In this document: positions 40,577 to 48,796 of the stretch, in pieces | How the letters are laid out: each line of letters opens with the position of its first letter | Numbering within the stretch: position 1 is the stretch's first letter | DNA from: an uncultured Bacteroidales bacterium | GTDB lineage: Bacteria; Bacteroidota; Bacteroidia; Bacteroidales; Paludibacteraceae | Length of the DNA: 64,000 nucleotides | Reading direction: 5' to 3' | Assembly (NCBI GenBank): GCA_900317745.1 | Contig: ONHW01000008.1 | Span: forward strand, 84,566 to 148,565 | Program-made: the position numbers and the translations under genes | Notes under the pieces: generated by a model | Told to the model about the DNA's origin: nothing | The model's input: only the letters and a program-made list of their open reading frames with translations | Database searches by the model: none

Positions 40577-41557
40577 ACGTTTTACCAGTTTGACGGAGTC
40601 GATACATGTTCCGTCGAGAAGGCAGCTGCGTATGGTCAGTTCGTGGCGTGTTATGCTCATCTGTTCGAAGAACGGTCCGCCTGCAGCGATGGTATCCATC
40701 CGGCTGCGGTTCTTAGGTGTGCGCGCGCGCGTTGTGGAACTAATGCCCAGCCATACAGGCTCGTGCGTTACGTCGTAGTCCTGGAACGTACTGCCGCGGC
40801 GTGCGTACGTGTGGTCGTGACCGGAGAAGATAACATCCGCTCCGCGTAATGCATTGGCGAGCGAGAGCCAGACGGAAGGATTGGCGCGCCCTTTGCGCGA
40901 GGAGAATACCGGCCGGTGCATTATCACCACCACCCAAGGCTGACAAGCCGAACTGATGGCGTTCTTAACCCACGTGTTGAGGCGCGTGAAATCCGACAAT
41001 ATTTGTGAATCCTCGGTGTCGATAGCGATGAACCGCAGGTTGCGGAAATCGACATAGTACGTTGTGCCCAGTCCGTCTTTTGGTCCGTTCTGCGGCATAG
41101 CAAACGAGTCGAACCAAGAGTCGGGCAGTTGCCGGTTGAGTCCTTTGGTGTACTCATGATTACCCGGGCAAACGAGTACGGGCAGCGAGTCAAACGGAGT
41201 GCCCGCCAGTTGGTGCATGAGCAGTTGCTTGTAATAGAACTGCTCTCGATCGACCCAGTCGCCGAGTTGTGCGTAGCACTGCATATCCGGACTGAGTGCG
41301 GCTATCTGCAGGTAGTCGGTTTGCTCGAGCGTGTTGTGCACATCGCCAAGCACGACCATCGACAGTGTGTCAGTAAGTTGGCATGCGTAGGTTGTGTCGC
41401 TGCGGAACGTGACGAACCGTGTGCTGAGTGTGTCGCCCTGCCATTCGGGTTCAGGCGGCATAGTGAACCATGCGTCCCAACGGAGAGTGCACAAGATGGC
41501 ACTCCCCGTCAGGATCAGTACGGCTATAATCAGCCATATAATGGTTCGCAGACGCAT
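40574..41557 (-). CDS. Calcineurin-like metallophosphoesterase
   Basis: After one N-terminal membrane anchor (IIWLIIAVLILTGSAILCTL), the metal-binding motifs appear in order: VVLGDVHNT, QLGDWVDRE, VCPGNHEY, MHRPVF and SGHDHTYARRG. Some alternative metal ligands could not be assigned by eye. The protein probably faces the periplasm and hydrolyses a phosphoester or pyrophosphate; the substrate is unknown. The DUF3127 gene lies 26 bases upstream on the same strand. Confidence 0.87.
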   Translation of the reverse strand: MRLRTIIWLIIAVLILTGSAILCTLRWDAWFTMPPEPEWQGDTLSTRFVTFRSDTTYACQLTDTLSMVVLGDVHNTLEQTDYLQIAALSPDMQCYAQLGDWVDREQFYYKQLLMHQLAGTPFDSLPVLVCPGNHEYTKGLNRQLPDSWFDSFAMPQNGPKDGLGTTYYVDFRNLRFIAIDTEDSQILSDFTRLNTWVKNAISSACQPWVVVIMHRPVFSSRKGRANPSVWLSLANALRGADVIFSGHDHTYARRGSTFQDYDVTHEPVWLGISSTTRARTPKNRSRMDTIAAGGPFFEQMSITRHELTIRSCLLDGTCIDSVKLVKR

Positions 41558-41583
41558 GATTCTCCAATCTACCGATCAGCCGA

Positions 41584-42003
41584 TTAGAACGGCAGATCGT
41601 CGGTTGACTCGCCAGCAGCGGGATCGAAGGTCTCCACGTTCGGTGCAGCGGCTTGAGGCATCGGTTGCGCTGCCGGAGCAGCGGCTTGCGGTGCAGCAGC
41701 GGGTGCAGCAGGCTGGGCGTTATTGTCCACAATGCCTTGCTTAATCTGCCAAGCGCGGATAGAGGTGTACCAGCGACCATTGAACTCGCGGCTCTCGATG
41801 TCGAACGAGATGGTTACCAGGTCGTCGATCTCGCAAGGGTTGTCTTTGATTCGCTGTTCGCCGAAGATCTCGAAATAAACCTTGCGTGCGTACTGCTCCT
41901 GTGTTTCAAGCAAATAAGCCTGCAGTTGCCAAGGTTTGCCCGAAGTCTTTGACTCTCCCGACTGAAGTGGGAATTTCTGTATAATCTTACCTGAAAGTTC
42001 CAT
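41584..42003 (-). CDS. DUF3127 protein with an SSB-like acidic C-terminal tail
   Basis: The N-terminal 85 residues (MELSGKIIQKFPLQSGES, WQLQAYLLETQEQYARKVYF, DLVTISFDIESREFNGRWYT) form the predicted OB-fold-like DUF3127 domain. A low-complexity Ala/Pro/Gln linker follows, and the protein ends ESTDDLPF. That last motif copies the acidic, Phe-terminated tip with which SSB proteins recruit repair and replication factors. Function is unknown; a single-stranded nucleic-acid-binding role is a reasonable inference. It lies between pgk and the phosphoesterase on the minus strand. Confidence 0.85.
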   Translation of the reverse strand: MELSGKIIQKFPLQSGESKTSGKPWQLQAYLLETQEQYARKVYFEIFGEQRIKDNPCEIDDLVTISFDIESREFNGRWYTSIRAWQIKQGIVDNNAQPAAPAAAPQAAAPAAQPMPQAAAPNVETFDPAAGESTDDLPF

Positions 42004-42037
42004 AAAATAACTTGCGATTTAGCGGTTAGATTAGATC

Positions 42038-43291
42038 TTATTCTCCTTTGATAGCAGCTACACCCGGAAGAACCTTGCCCTCGATAGCCTCGAGCAGGGC
42101 GCCGCCACCGGTAGAGATATACGAAACCTTGTCAGCCAATCCGAACTTGTTGACGCAAGCTACCGAGTCGCCGCCACCGATGAGTGAGAATGCACCTTCG
42201 GCAGTAGCCTCAGCGATAGCCTCGCCGATAGCGCGGCTGCCTCCGCAGAAGTTATCGAACTCAAATACGCCTGCAGGACCATTCCAGAGGATTGTTTTGC
42301 AGCCCTTGATAGCGGCAGCGAACTTCTTCTGTGCCTCAGGACCAGCATCCAATCCTTCCCATCCATCGGGTATAGCGTCTGAGGGGCAAACCATCTGCTT
42401 GGCATCGTTGCTGAACGAGTCACCGCAGATAGCGTCAGGAGCCATCACGAGTTCGACGCCGTTCTTCTTAGCCAGTTCTTCTACGCCGAGAGCAACGTCG
42501 AGTTTGTCGAGCTCAACGATCGAGCCGCCGATGTTTCCACCGTGTGCTTTGGCGAAGGTGTAGGTCATACCACCGCATAGGATGAGTTTGTCCACCTTGC
42601 CGAGCAGGTTCTCGATGATACCGATCTTCGAGCTCACCTTCGAACCGCCCATGATAGCGATGAACGGACGTTTGATGTTCGACAGTACGTTGTCCACAGC
42701 CTTGACCTCTTTCTCCATGAGGTAACCAAGCATTTTGTTGTCGGCATCGAAGTAGTCGGCGATGACAGCAGTTGAAGCGTGTTTGCGGTGTGCAGTACCG
42801 AAGGCGTCCATTACGTAGCAGTCAGCGTACGAAGCGAGTGTCTTGGCGAAATCTTTCTGGCGAGCCTTCATTTCTTTCTTGGCAGCCTCGTAAGCGGGGT
42901 CTTCCTTCTCGATGCCTACGGGTTTGCCTTCCTCTTCGGGATAGAATCGGAGGTTCTCGAGCATCAGCACCTCACCTGCTTTGAGTGCAGCGGCCTCAGC
43001 CTGCGCCTTAGCGCAGTCGGGAGCGAACTTCACCTCAGCAACGCCTAGCGCTTTGGCTACGGCGTCCTTGATTTGACCGAGACTGTATTTGGCAGCGGGT
43101 TTGCCTTTGGGTTTGCCCATGTGGCTCATGATAATGAGCGCACCGCCGTTATCCAGGATGTGTTTCAGTGTTGGCAGGGCACCGCGGATACGGGTGTCGT
43201 CGGTAATGTTACCGTTCTCGTCCAGTGGTACATTGAAGTCCACGCGTACAATCGCCTTCTTGCCGGCGAAATTGTAATTGTCAATTGTCAT
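42038..43291 (-). CDS. pgk: Phosphoglycerate kinase
   Basis: Pgk makes ATP in glycolysis by transferring phosphate from 1,3-bisphosphoglycerate to ADP. Both domains are intact: [39 protein letters not shown] and [13 protein letters not shown] in the N-domain; [11 protein letters not shown] and the nucleotide site [13 protein letters not shown], then [11 protein letters not shown] in the C-domain. The start [10 protein letters not shown] at 43291 is chosen over an adjacent ATG. Upstream in-frame codons belong to the leader. The length (417 residues) is normal. Confidence 0.97.
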   Translation of the reverse strand: MTIDNYNFAGKKAIVRVDFNVPLDENGNITDDTRIRGALPTLKHILDNGGALIIMSHMGKPKGKPAAKYSLGQIKDAVAKALGVAEVKFAPDCAKAQAEAAALKAGEVLMLENLRFYPEEEGKPVGIEKEDPAYEAAKKEMKARQKDFAKTLASYADCYVMDAFGTAHRKHASTAVIADYFDADNKMLGYLMEKEVKAVDNVLSNIKRPFIAIMGGSKVSSKIGIIENLLGKVDKLILCGGMTYTFAKAHGGNIGGSIVELDKLDVALGVEELAKKNGVELVMAPDAICGDSFSNDAKQMVCPSDAIPDGWEGLDAGPEAQKKFAAAIKGCKTILWNGPAGVFEFDNFCGGSRAIGEAIAEATAEGAFSLIGGGDSVACVNKFGLADKVSYISTGGGALLEAIEGKVLPGVAAIKGE

Positions 43292-43341
43292 CATAATAGT
43301 ATAATTTTGTGTTAATATATGCGTTTTTCGGTTTTGCTTGA

Positions 43342-43366
43342 GCGTACGAGCGTACGTTCCGTACGC
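43342..43366 (-). promoter_or_regulatory. Palindromic hairpin in the pgk leader
   Basis: GCGTACG and CGTACGC arms flank another cgtacg copy inside the predicted 5' leader of pgk (about 80 bases, transcription start near 43372). It may be a structured leader; the role is unknown. Confidence 0.4.
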
Positions 43367-43375
43367 AAAATCATG

Positions 43376-43406
43376 CAAAGGTACAAAAAAAATCCCACAT
43401 TTGCAA
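43376..43406 (-). promoter_or_regulatory. Promoter for pgk
   Basis: TTG (43406-43404), a 20-base spacer and TACCTTTG (43383-43376) on the minus strand. Confidence 0.74.
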
Positions 43407-43531
43407 GTTTTGTTGTTATTTTTTTGATAAATGCAATATCAAACATGCACATTTATGTGCATCTGCGTGGTGTTTGGCAGATGAAATTTTGACAGAACGA
43501 GATAGCAAAATAGATTTTTTGGCGAAAATGC

Positions 43532-43562
43532 TTGCTTATGTCAAAAAAAAGTAGTACCTTTG
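43532..43562 (+). promoter_or_regulatory. Promoter for tRNA-Met(CAT)
   Basis: TTG (43532-43534), a 20-base spacer and TACCTTTG (43555-43562), 34 bases before the mature tRNA. The 305-base stretch 43292-43596 contains only this and the divergent pgk promoter. Confidence 0.74.
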
Positions 43563-43596
43563 CAGCCGATTTCCGAATTGTGAAATCAATTGTGTC

Positions 43597-43670
43597 GGCG
43601 GGATAGCTCAGCTGGTTAGAGCGCATGATTCATAATCATGAGGTCCCCAGTTCAATCCTGGGTCCCGCTA
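43597..43670 (+). tRNA. tRNA-Met (anticodon CAT)
   Basis: A complete cloverleaf can be drawn. The acceptor stem GGCGGGA pairs with TCCCGCT, with G-T at the first pair. The D-stem is GCTC/GAGC, the anticodon stem ATGAT/ATCAT around TCATA-A gives CAT, and the T-stem is CCCAG/CTGGG with TTCAATC. No CCA is encoded. The paired first position (not a C-A mismatch) argues against initiator tRNA. A CAT anticodon could also belong to the lysidine-modified tRNA-Ile; elongator Met is the better guess. Confidence 0.9.
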
Positions 43671-43672
43671 CA

Positions 43673-43706
43673 AGAAAGCCACTCGGTTGAGTGGCTTTCT
43701 GTTTTT
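43673..43706 (+). terminator. Terminator after tRNA-Met
   Basis: A 12-base perfect stem (AGAAAGCCACTC / GAGTGGCTTTCT), a four-base loop and five Ts. Confidence 0.9.
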
Positions 43707-43732
43707 ATGCTTTGTGTTTCAGCATTTATGCT

Positions 43733-45646
43733 TTATTTTTCAGGTCGATTTTTCAGGTCGGGGTAGGCAATCCGTTGATGGTGGATAGCAATCAGTTTGG
43801 TGGTGAACACCTCGCGTATCGCCTCTACATCGCTAAAGGAGAGCGGCGTCTCGGCAAACTGTCCGTCCTGGATCTGTGCGTCAATCATCTGGTTGACCAT
43901 GGTTGCGATGGATTCCTCCGTATATTCCTTCAGGCTGCGGCTGCGTGCCTCCACGGCGTCAGCCATCATCAGTATTGCGGCTTCCTTGGTGGCAGGTTTG
44001 GGGCCGGGGTAGCGGAACATGCTCTCGTCGATCTTCTCTCCCGGATGGGCGTTAGCCTCGGAGTTGTAGAAGTAACGCACGAGCGAAGTGCCGTGGTGCG
44101 ATGCGATGAACGAGCGGATGATCTGCGGCAGTCGGTGCTTGGCAGCCAGAGTCAGTCCGTCGCTGACATGAGCGATCACGGTGCGTGCCGCCTCAGTGTT
44201 CGACATGTGACTGAGCGGATTGTCGCCGTTCTGCTGGTTCTCGGTGAAGTTAAGCGGTGCCATGAGTTTGCCTATGTCGTGGTACAACGCTCCTGTGCGC
44301 ACGAGTAGCGCGTTGGCGTCGATCTTCTTTGCTGCCTCGGTAGCCAGATTGCTCACTTGCAGCGTGTGCTGGAACGTGCCGGGTGCTTCCTCGGCAAAGC
44401 GGTGCATCAGGTCGGAGTTGACGTTCGACAGTTCAATCAGCGTCACGTCGGATACCAAGCCAAACAGGCGTTCGAACACATAAATCACTCCGTAAGCACA
44501 GATGATCAGTATGGCATTGGCTGCAATGAACATATATATCCTGGCTTGCAAATGGGTGTATGTGCCCGTAGTGGCAAAGGTGAGTGCGGTATAGACAAAC
44601 GCGTACGCCACGCCGGTCAGCAGTGCCGTGTGTGCCAGGTGTGCGCGCTGGGTCATCTTTCTGAGCGAGTAGATAACTACTATGCCGGCTATTATCTGTG
44701 TGAACAGGAAGGTGTATGGCGAAGGTACAGCCAGCGAAACGAGCAGTATGGTGATAGCGTGTACGACAAGTGCGGTACGCGAGTCGTAGAACACCGAGGT
44801 CAGTATGCCCAACCATGCAAACGGAACGATATACAGCAGCGTGTCATCCGCGGTAAATCGCAGGATAAGGAACGATGTGGTAACGAAGATTGCTATCAGC
44901 AGGCAGAAGAACAGCGTGGAGCGAAGTTGTACAAACAGGTCGTGCTTGATGATCACCAGGAAGAGCACAAAGAGTGTAATCATCAGGATGATCAGCGCGA
45001 GGTAGCCTATTTGCACATAGGTTGTCTGCTGGCGGGTTATGTTCTTTTCGGAGTACGCGCGTGCCAGCGAAGTAAGGATCTGATAGGTCTCAGCCGTAAC
45101 GATCTCTCCGCGGTCGATGATTCGTTCGCCGCTTTGTACGAGACCAAAGGTCTTCGACACGGACTCAACGGCATTTTGATAGAGGTTGGCATTGGCTGCG
45201 GAGTCGGCAATGATGTTCGGTTCGCACTGTTCGCCCAAGAGTTCGTATGCCGTTTTGGGCGTCATTAGTTCGTTGACCGCCAAGGTCGTTATTGTGTGCC
45301 GTGCTGTGCGGATGGATACGCGTTTGTATCCCTCGCTGTGAAGCTTGTCGTGCTCCTCGAGCGAAAGCACGAATATACCGTTCGGCAGGTCGGCTGTTTT
45401 GATGTAGCACGGCGTGATATTGCGTATCGCCTCCTGTTGCTCTTGCAGGATCTCGGCATCGGTTTTGTATATAGGGAAGTCGAACTCCGCCGTTACCAGG
45501 TCGTAGCCCCAGGGTTTGCCGATCTCAAAGTGGTAGTTGAAGGCGTTGTTGTAGCGCGGAAACAGGTACACCGTGAGTCCGGTCAGTGCAGCATAGGCTG
45601 TCAGGATAAGGATGAATTTCAGCGTTTTGGACATATTGCTTTCCAT
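43733..45646 (-). CDS. 7TM-HD cyclic-nucleotide phosphodiesterase-like protein (PgpH/YqfF family)
   Basis: An extracytoplasmic region (residues about 35-200) between a first helix and seven further membrane helices is followed by an HD domain. The metal-binding HD signature is ALYHDIGKLM, with HMSNTEAARTVIAHVSDGL, FIASHHGTSL and ILMMADAVEARSRSL marking the rest. Members such as PgpH hydrolyse cyclic di-AMP; the substrate here is inferred from the family. The inner-membrane protein probably senses through its external domain. An ATG at 45634 is an alternative start. It lies downstream of tadA on the same strand. Confidence 0.9.
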   Translation of the reverse strand: MESNMSKTLKFILILTAYAALTGLTVYLFPRYNNAFNYHFEIGKPWGYDLVTAEFDFPIYKTDAEILQEQQEAIRNITPCYIKTADLPNGIFVLSLEEHDKLHSEGYKRVSIRTARHTITTLAVNELMTPKTAYELLGEQCEPNIIADSAANANLYQNAVESVSKTFGLVQSGERIIDRGEIVTAETYQILTSLARAYSEKNITRQQTTYVQIGYLALIILMITLFVLFLVIIKHDLFVQLRSTLFFCLLIAIFVTTSFLILRFTADDTLLYIVPFAWLGILTSVFYDSRTALVVHAITILLVSLAVPSPYTFLFTQIIAGIVVIYSLRKMTQRAHLAHTALLTGVAYAFVYTALTFATTGTYTHLQARIYMFIAANAILIICAYGVIYVFERLFGLVSDVTLIELSNVNSDLMHRFAEEAPGTFQHTLQVSNLATEAAKKIDANALLVRTGALYHDIGKLMAPLNFTENQQNGDNPLSHMSNTEAARTVIAHVSDGLTLAAKHRLPQIIRSFIASHHGTSLVRYFYNSEANAHPGEKIDESMFRYPGPKPATKEAAILMMADAVEARSRSLKEYTEESIATMVNQMIDAQIQDGQFAETPLSFSDVEAIREVFTTKLIAIHHQRIAYPDLKNRPEK

Positions 45647-45679
45647 TTGTAATTAGTCATTTAGGCGATCTTTGTTCTT

Positions 45680-46123
45680 TCAGTGAAGCGTTCTTTTTGC
45701 TTGAAAGAACTGTTGCATCAGTGCATGGCAGTCCTCGGCAAGCACTCCGGCGGTTACGGTACATTTGGGGTGCAGCGCCTGCGGTGCGAATGTTGCGTAG
45801 CCGCGTTTAGGATCATCAGCACCGTACACGAGGCGTGATACTTGTGCCCAGCCTATTGCTCCGGCGCACATGATACACGGTTCCACAGTCACGTACAGTG
45901 TGCAGCCTTGCAGGTACTTGCCGTTGAGCGTTTCGGTGGCGGCTGTTATGGCTTGCATCTCGGCGTGGGCTGTCACGTCGTGCAGCCGTTGCGTGAGGTT
46001 GTGCCCGCGACCTATCACCTGTCCGTCGGCTACAATGATACAGCCGACAGGTATCTCGCCTTGGTCGTAGGCAAGTTGCGCCTCGTGCAGCGCGAGTGAC
46101 ATGTATTTTTCGTCGGTTGACAT
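45680..46123 (-). CDS. tadA: tRNA-specific adenosine deaminase-like nucleoside deaminase TadA
   Basis: TadA converts the wobble adenosine of tRNA-Arg(ACG) to inosine. The zinc site is TAHAEMQAI (His53, Glu55 as proton shuttle) and EPCIMCAGAI (Cys83, Cys86). The RLVYGADDPKRG block and the FFQAKR C-terminus fit tRNA-type deaminases better than guanine deaminases. The length (147 residues) is normal. The gene is three bases from the GGGPS homologue and cotranscribed with it. Confidence 0.92.
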   Translation of the reverse strand: MSTDEKYMSLALHEAQLAYDQGEIPVGCIIVADGQVIGRGHNLTQRLHDVTAHAEMQAITAATETLNGKYLQGCTLYVTVEPCIMCAGAIGWAQVSRLVYGADDPKRGYATFAPQALHPKCTVTAGVLAEDCHALMQQFFQAKRTLH

Positions 46124-46126
46124 GGC

Positions 46127-46873
46127 TCAGTTATGACTTGGTATGACTGCGTTTGTACTCCGATAAGACCCCGATAAGACCTCGATAAAGTCGGCCATTT
46201 GTTCAGGATGTTGCTCAAAGTGGTTGCCTATGACCACTATATCCGCGCCCGCCGCATAAGCGTCAAGCATCTGTTGCGGTGTGCGAATGCCTCCGCCTAC
46301 GGTGAGGGGAAGGTTCACCGCTTGGCGTACTGCGCTTATGACCTGTTGGCTGACGGGCGTTTGTGCTCCGCTGCCGGCTTCCAGATAGATGAGTTGTTTG
46401 CCTAACAGTTGTGCAGCACGCGCCATGCGTACGGCGGCGGGTATGTCGCCTTGCGATACGGGTGTAGCACCTGTCAGTTGCTGCGTGGTGCTCTTGCGTC
46501 CGCCGTCCACCAGGATATATCCCATCGGAATAGATTCTATTCCGGAGTCAACGATAGCATCGGCACTTTGCAGTTGCCAGTCAATCAGGAATCTCGGGTT
46601 GCGGCTGTTCATCAGTGTCAGGAACAGCAATGCGTCCGCCTCGGGCGTGAACTGCCCCGGATTGCCGGGGAAGAGCACCACGGGCGTTGAGCATGTGTCG
46701 TGTATGGCGCGTACCACCGAACTGCACCCGTCAGCCGTCGAGCCGCCTACAAAGTACAGGTCAAAACCCTCGTATAGCGTAGCGGCATCGAACTTGTCGG
46801 GATCAATCAGCCTGACAAGCATTTTTTTGCCACGGCGAGCGCAGTCCGATATGGTATTGTAGATCATTGCCAT
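46127..46873 (-). CDS. Geranylgeranylglyceryl-phosphate synthase family protein (GGGPS/PcrB-like)
   Basis: GGGPS joins a prenyl diphosphate to glycerol 1-phosphate through an ether bond. It is best known from archaea, but a bacterial group occurs in Bacteroidetes. The TIM barrel has LVRLIDPDKFDA, LYFVGGSTADGCSS, VVLFPGNPGQFTPEADALLFL, IPMGYILVDGGRKS, QLIYLEAGSGAQTPV and LTVGGGIRTPQQM, all family blocks. The C-terminal tail (SGSYRSTNAVIPSHN) is encoded by three copies of a ccgataagacc-type repeat (46158-46191). The prenyl chain length and the role of ether lipids in this organism are unknown. Confidence 0.9.
   Translation of the reverse strand: MAMIYNTISDCARRGKKMLVRLIDPDKFDAATLYEGFDLYFVGGSTADGCSSVVRAIHDTCSTPVVLFPGNPGQFTPEADALLFLTLMNSRNPRFLIDWQLQSADAIVDSGIESIPMGYILVDGGRKSTTQQLTGATPVSQGDIPAAVRMARAAQLLGKQLIYLEAGSGAQTPVSQQVISAVRQAVNLPLTVGGGIRTPQQMLDAYAAGADIVVIGNHFEQHPEQMADFIEVLSGSYRSTNAVIPSHN
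46158..46191. repeat. ccgataagac tandem micro-repeat in the GGGPS C-terminal codons
   Basis: Three 10-11 base units (ccgataagacc, ccgataagacc, tcgataaag) read as part of the protein's last 20 residues. Related words occur at 28374-28440. Confidence 0.75.
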
Positions 46874-47442
46874 CTGAATGATTCGATCAAGTGGTGTATA
46901 TCTCTGCGTATGACTTCGTTGACCGGTGCCAGCGAGTCGGCGTTGGGTACATTGTTGTAATACAGCGCAGCGCGGAAGAAATGTTGCGTGGAGTCGGTCA
47001 GGAAGAACTGCACGGGCGAGGCTGTGTTTCCCTCCAGGTCGTAATAGACGCCGAACACGCGTTCTTCTGGATTGGTGTAACCCTGCTCGGGGATAGCGTC
47101 CGCCTTGATGGCGTGGTCGAACACGAAGCGGATAGACTCGTCAGTCAACTGGCGGAGGTTGTGCTCAACGGGTTTGTAACTGCAATGAATACGCGCGTTG
47201 AGTGCGGGATAGACTATGTCCACCCAGTACGGTTCGGCGTTGTCCAGCTTGGTGTCGATATACGCAATACCCGCGTACTCAAACCGATAGGGATAGCCCT
47301 GCAGATTCGAACACTGATAACCGTACTCGGGGATGTCAATCCTGTAGTAACCGAACGGACGCGGCTGTGACGGACGAGAGCAGGACAACAACTGTACCGC
47401 TACCGCACAAAGCAGGAGTATGTGACGAATTTTGAGCATCAT
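46864..47442 (-). CDS. gldD: Gliding motility/T9SS lipoprotein GldD
   Basis: GldD is an inner-membrane-associated lipoprotein needed for gliding motility and for the type IX secretion system in several Bacteroidetes. The start MMLKIRHILL at 47442 yields a lipoprotein signal (LLCAVAVQLLSC). The mature protein has the family pattern RPFGYYRIDIPEYGYQC, YPYRFEYAGIAYI and EPYWVDIVYPALNARIHCSYK, then FFRAALYYNNVPNADSLAPV. The length is 192 residues. It overlaps the start of the GGGPS gene by 10 bases, so gldD, GGGPS homologue, tadA and perhaps the 7TM-HD gene form one unit. Confidence 0.9.
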   Translation of the reverse strand: MMLKIRHILLLCAVAVQLLSCSRPSQPRPFGYYRIDIPEYGYQCSNLQGYPYRFEYAGIAYIDTKLDNAEPYWVDIVYPALNARIHCSYKPVEHNLRQLTDESIRFVFDHAIKADAIPEQGYTNPEERVFGVYYDLEGNTASPVQFFLTDSTQHFFRAALYYNNVPNADSLAPVNEVIRRDIHHLIESFRWQ

Positions 47443-47459
47443 TTTTGCGTTTGCGCCTA

Positions 47460-47491
47460 CAAAGTTACGACAATTTGTTGAAAAATGCAAA
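47460..47491 (-). promoter_or_regulatory. Promoter for gldD operon
   Basis: TTTG (47491-47488), a 20-base spacer and TAACTTTG (47467-47460), with about 14 bases of leader. Confidence 0.74.
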
Positions 47492-47527
47492 TTATTTCGA
47501 TATATTTCGATATATTTTATCATATTA

Positions 47528-47559
47528 TTTGCAAAATTGAAAAAATATTTGTATCTTTG
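47528..47559 (+). promoter_or_regulatory. Promoter for manC and probably the glycogen locus
   Basis: TTTG (47528-47531), a 20-base spacer and TATCTTTG (47552-47559), 27 bases before manC and divergent from gldD. Confidence 0.74.
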
Positions 47560-47585
47560 TACGCAAATTAAAAAAATCCCCAACC

Positions 47586-48752
47586 ATGGCAAACAGTACA
47601 GACAAATTGTCGCGTGACCGCAACTTCTGCGTCATTATGGCGGGAGGTGTAGGCAGTCGTTTCTGGCCGGAGAGCCGCAACAGCCGTCCGAAGCAGTTTC
47701 TGGATTTTTTCGGTACGGGCCAAAGCCTTATTCAGATGACGGTTAACCGTTTTCGCGAATTAGTGCCGGTAGAAAATATCCTGATCGTTACCAACGTTCT
47801 GTATCGCGATATGATACTGGAGCAGTTGCCCGAACTCAAGCCCGAGCAGATCTTGTGCGAGCCTGCCCGCCGCAACACCGCGCCGTGTGTGGCGTACGCC
47901 GTGTCGCATATTTCCGGCATAATGGGTCGCCGCTTGGGTATGAAGAGCATTGCTGATGTCGATTGGAGCGACCCTGCCAGTCATGCGAATATTATCGTTG
48001 CGCCCAGCGACCATCTTATTTTGCGCGAGGACAAGTTTATAGAAACGCTCAAGGTTGGTCTGGCACACGTGGCGGAGCACGACAGTCTGCTTACGCTCGG
48101 TATGCGTCCTACGCGACCGGAGACGGGATACGGATATATACAACTGGATAATATAGAGGAGAAACGCGAAAATGCCGTTCTGCCTGTCAAGACGTTCACC
48201 GAGAAACCCAATGCCGAACTGGCAAAAGTGTTCTTTGAGAGCGGAGAGTTCTTATGGAACTCGGGTATCTTCCTCTGGAACATTCGCGCTATCCGCAAGG
48301 CGTTCCGTGCACACCAGCCGAGTATTGCCGATGTGTTCAAGCGCGGCGACGAATTGATGAACACGCCCGAGGAAGAGGCGTTCATCCAGGAGATGTTCCC
48401 CACTTGCCCGAACATCAGTCTCGACTACGGAATAATGGAGAAAGCGTCGGATGTGCGCGTTATCTATGCCGACTTCGGCTGGAGTGATCTCGGTACGTGG
48501 GGTTCGCTGTACGACCTCGGCGCCAAGGATGAGCACCGCAACGTTTCCCTGCGCGGCAATACGATGTTCTACGAGAGCAACGGCAACGTAGTCACTTTGC
48601 CCGACGGCAATCTGGCGGTTATCGAGGGCTTGCAGGATATGATTGTTGCCCAGAACGACAACGTGCTGCTCATCTGCCGCAAGCAGAACGAGCAGTCCAT
48701 ACGGCAGATCGTGGCGGATGTTGACAACAAGTTCGGCAACCAATATACGTAA
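47586..48752 (+). CDS. manC: Mannose-1-phosphate guanylyltransferase
   Basis: The enzyme makes GDP-mannose from mannose 1-phosphate and GTP for capsule, glycan or glycoprotein synthesis. The nucleotidyltransferase domain begins VIMAGGVGSRFWPESRNSRP (about residue 17), with RPKQFLDFFG, EPARRNTAPC and GYGYIQLD, FTEKPN and FLWNSGIFLWN, IDYGIMEKA-like SLDYGIMEKAS and DFGWSDLGTWGSLY. It is the short form (388 residues) without the isomerase domain. It is followed after 44 bases by the glycogen debranching gene. Confidence 0.95.
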   Translation: MANSTDKLSRDRNFCVIMAGGVGSRFWPESRNSRPKQFLDFFGTGQSLIQMTVNRFRELVPVENILIVTNVLYRDMILEQLPELKPEQILCEPARRNTAPCVAYAVSHISGIMGRRLGMKSIADVDWSDPASHANIIVAPSDHLILREDKFIETLKVGLAHVAEHDSLLTLGMRPTRPETGYGYIQLDNIEEKRENAVLPVKTFTEKPNAELAKVFFESGEFLWNSGIFLWNIRAIRKAFRAHQPSIADVFKRGDELMNTPEEEAFIQEMFPTCPNISLDYGIMEKASDVRVIYADFGWSDLGTWGSLYDLGAKDEHRNVSLRGNTMFYESNGNVVTLPDGNLAVIEGLQDMIVAQNDNVLLICRKQNEQSIRQIVADVDNKFGNQYT

Positions 48753-48796
48753 GCCTGATTTAGAACGGACAACTAATAGCAAAAACACAACAATAT

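Noticed and set aside
43262-43291. The tgtaattgtcaattgtcat word at the pgk start as a repeat insertion
   Set aside because: It encodes MTIDNYNF, which is the normal start of Pgk in Bacteroidales; the match to the repeat word may be chance.
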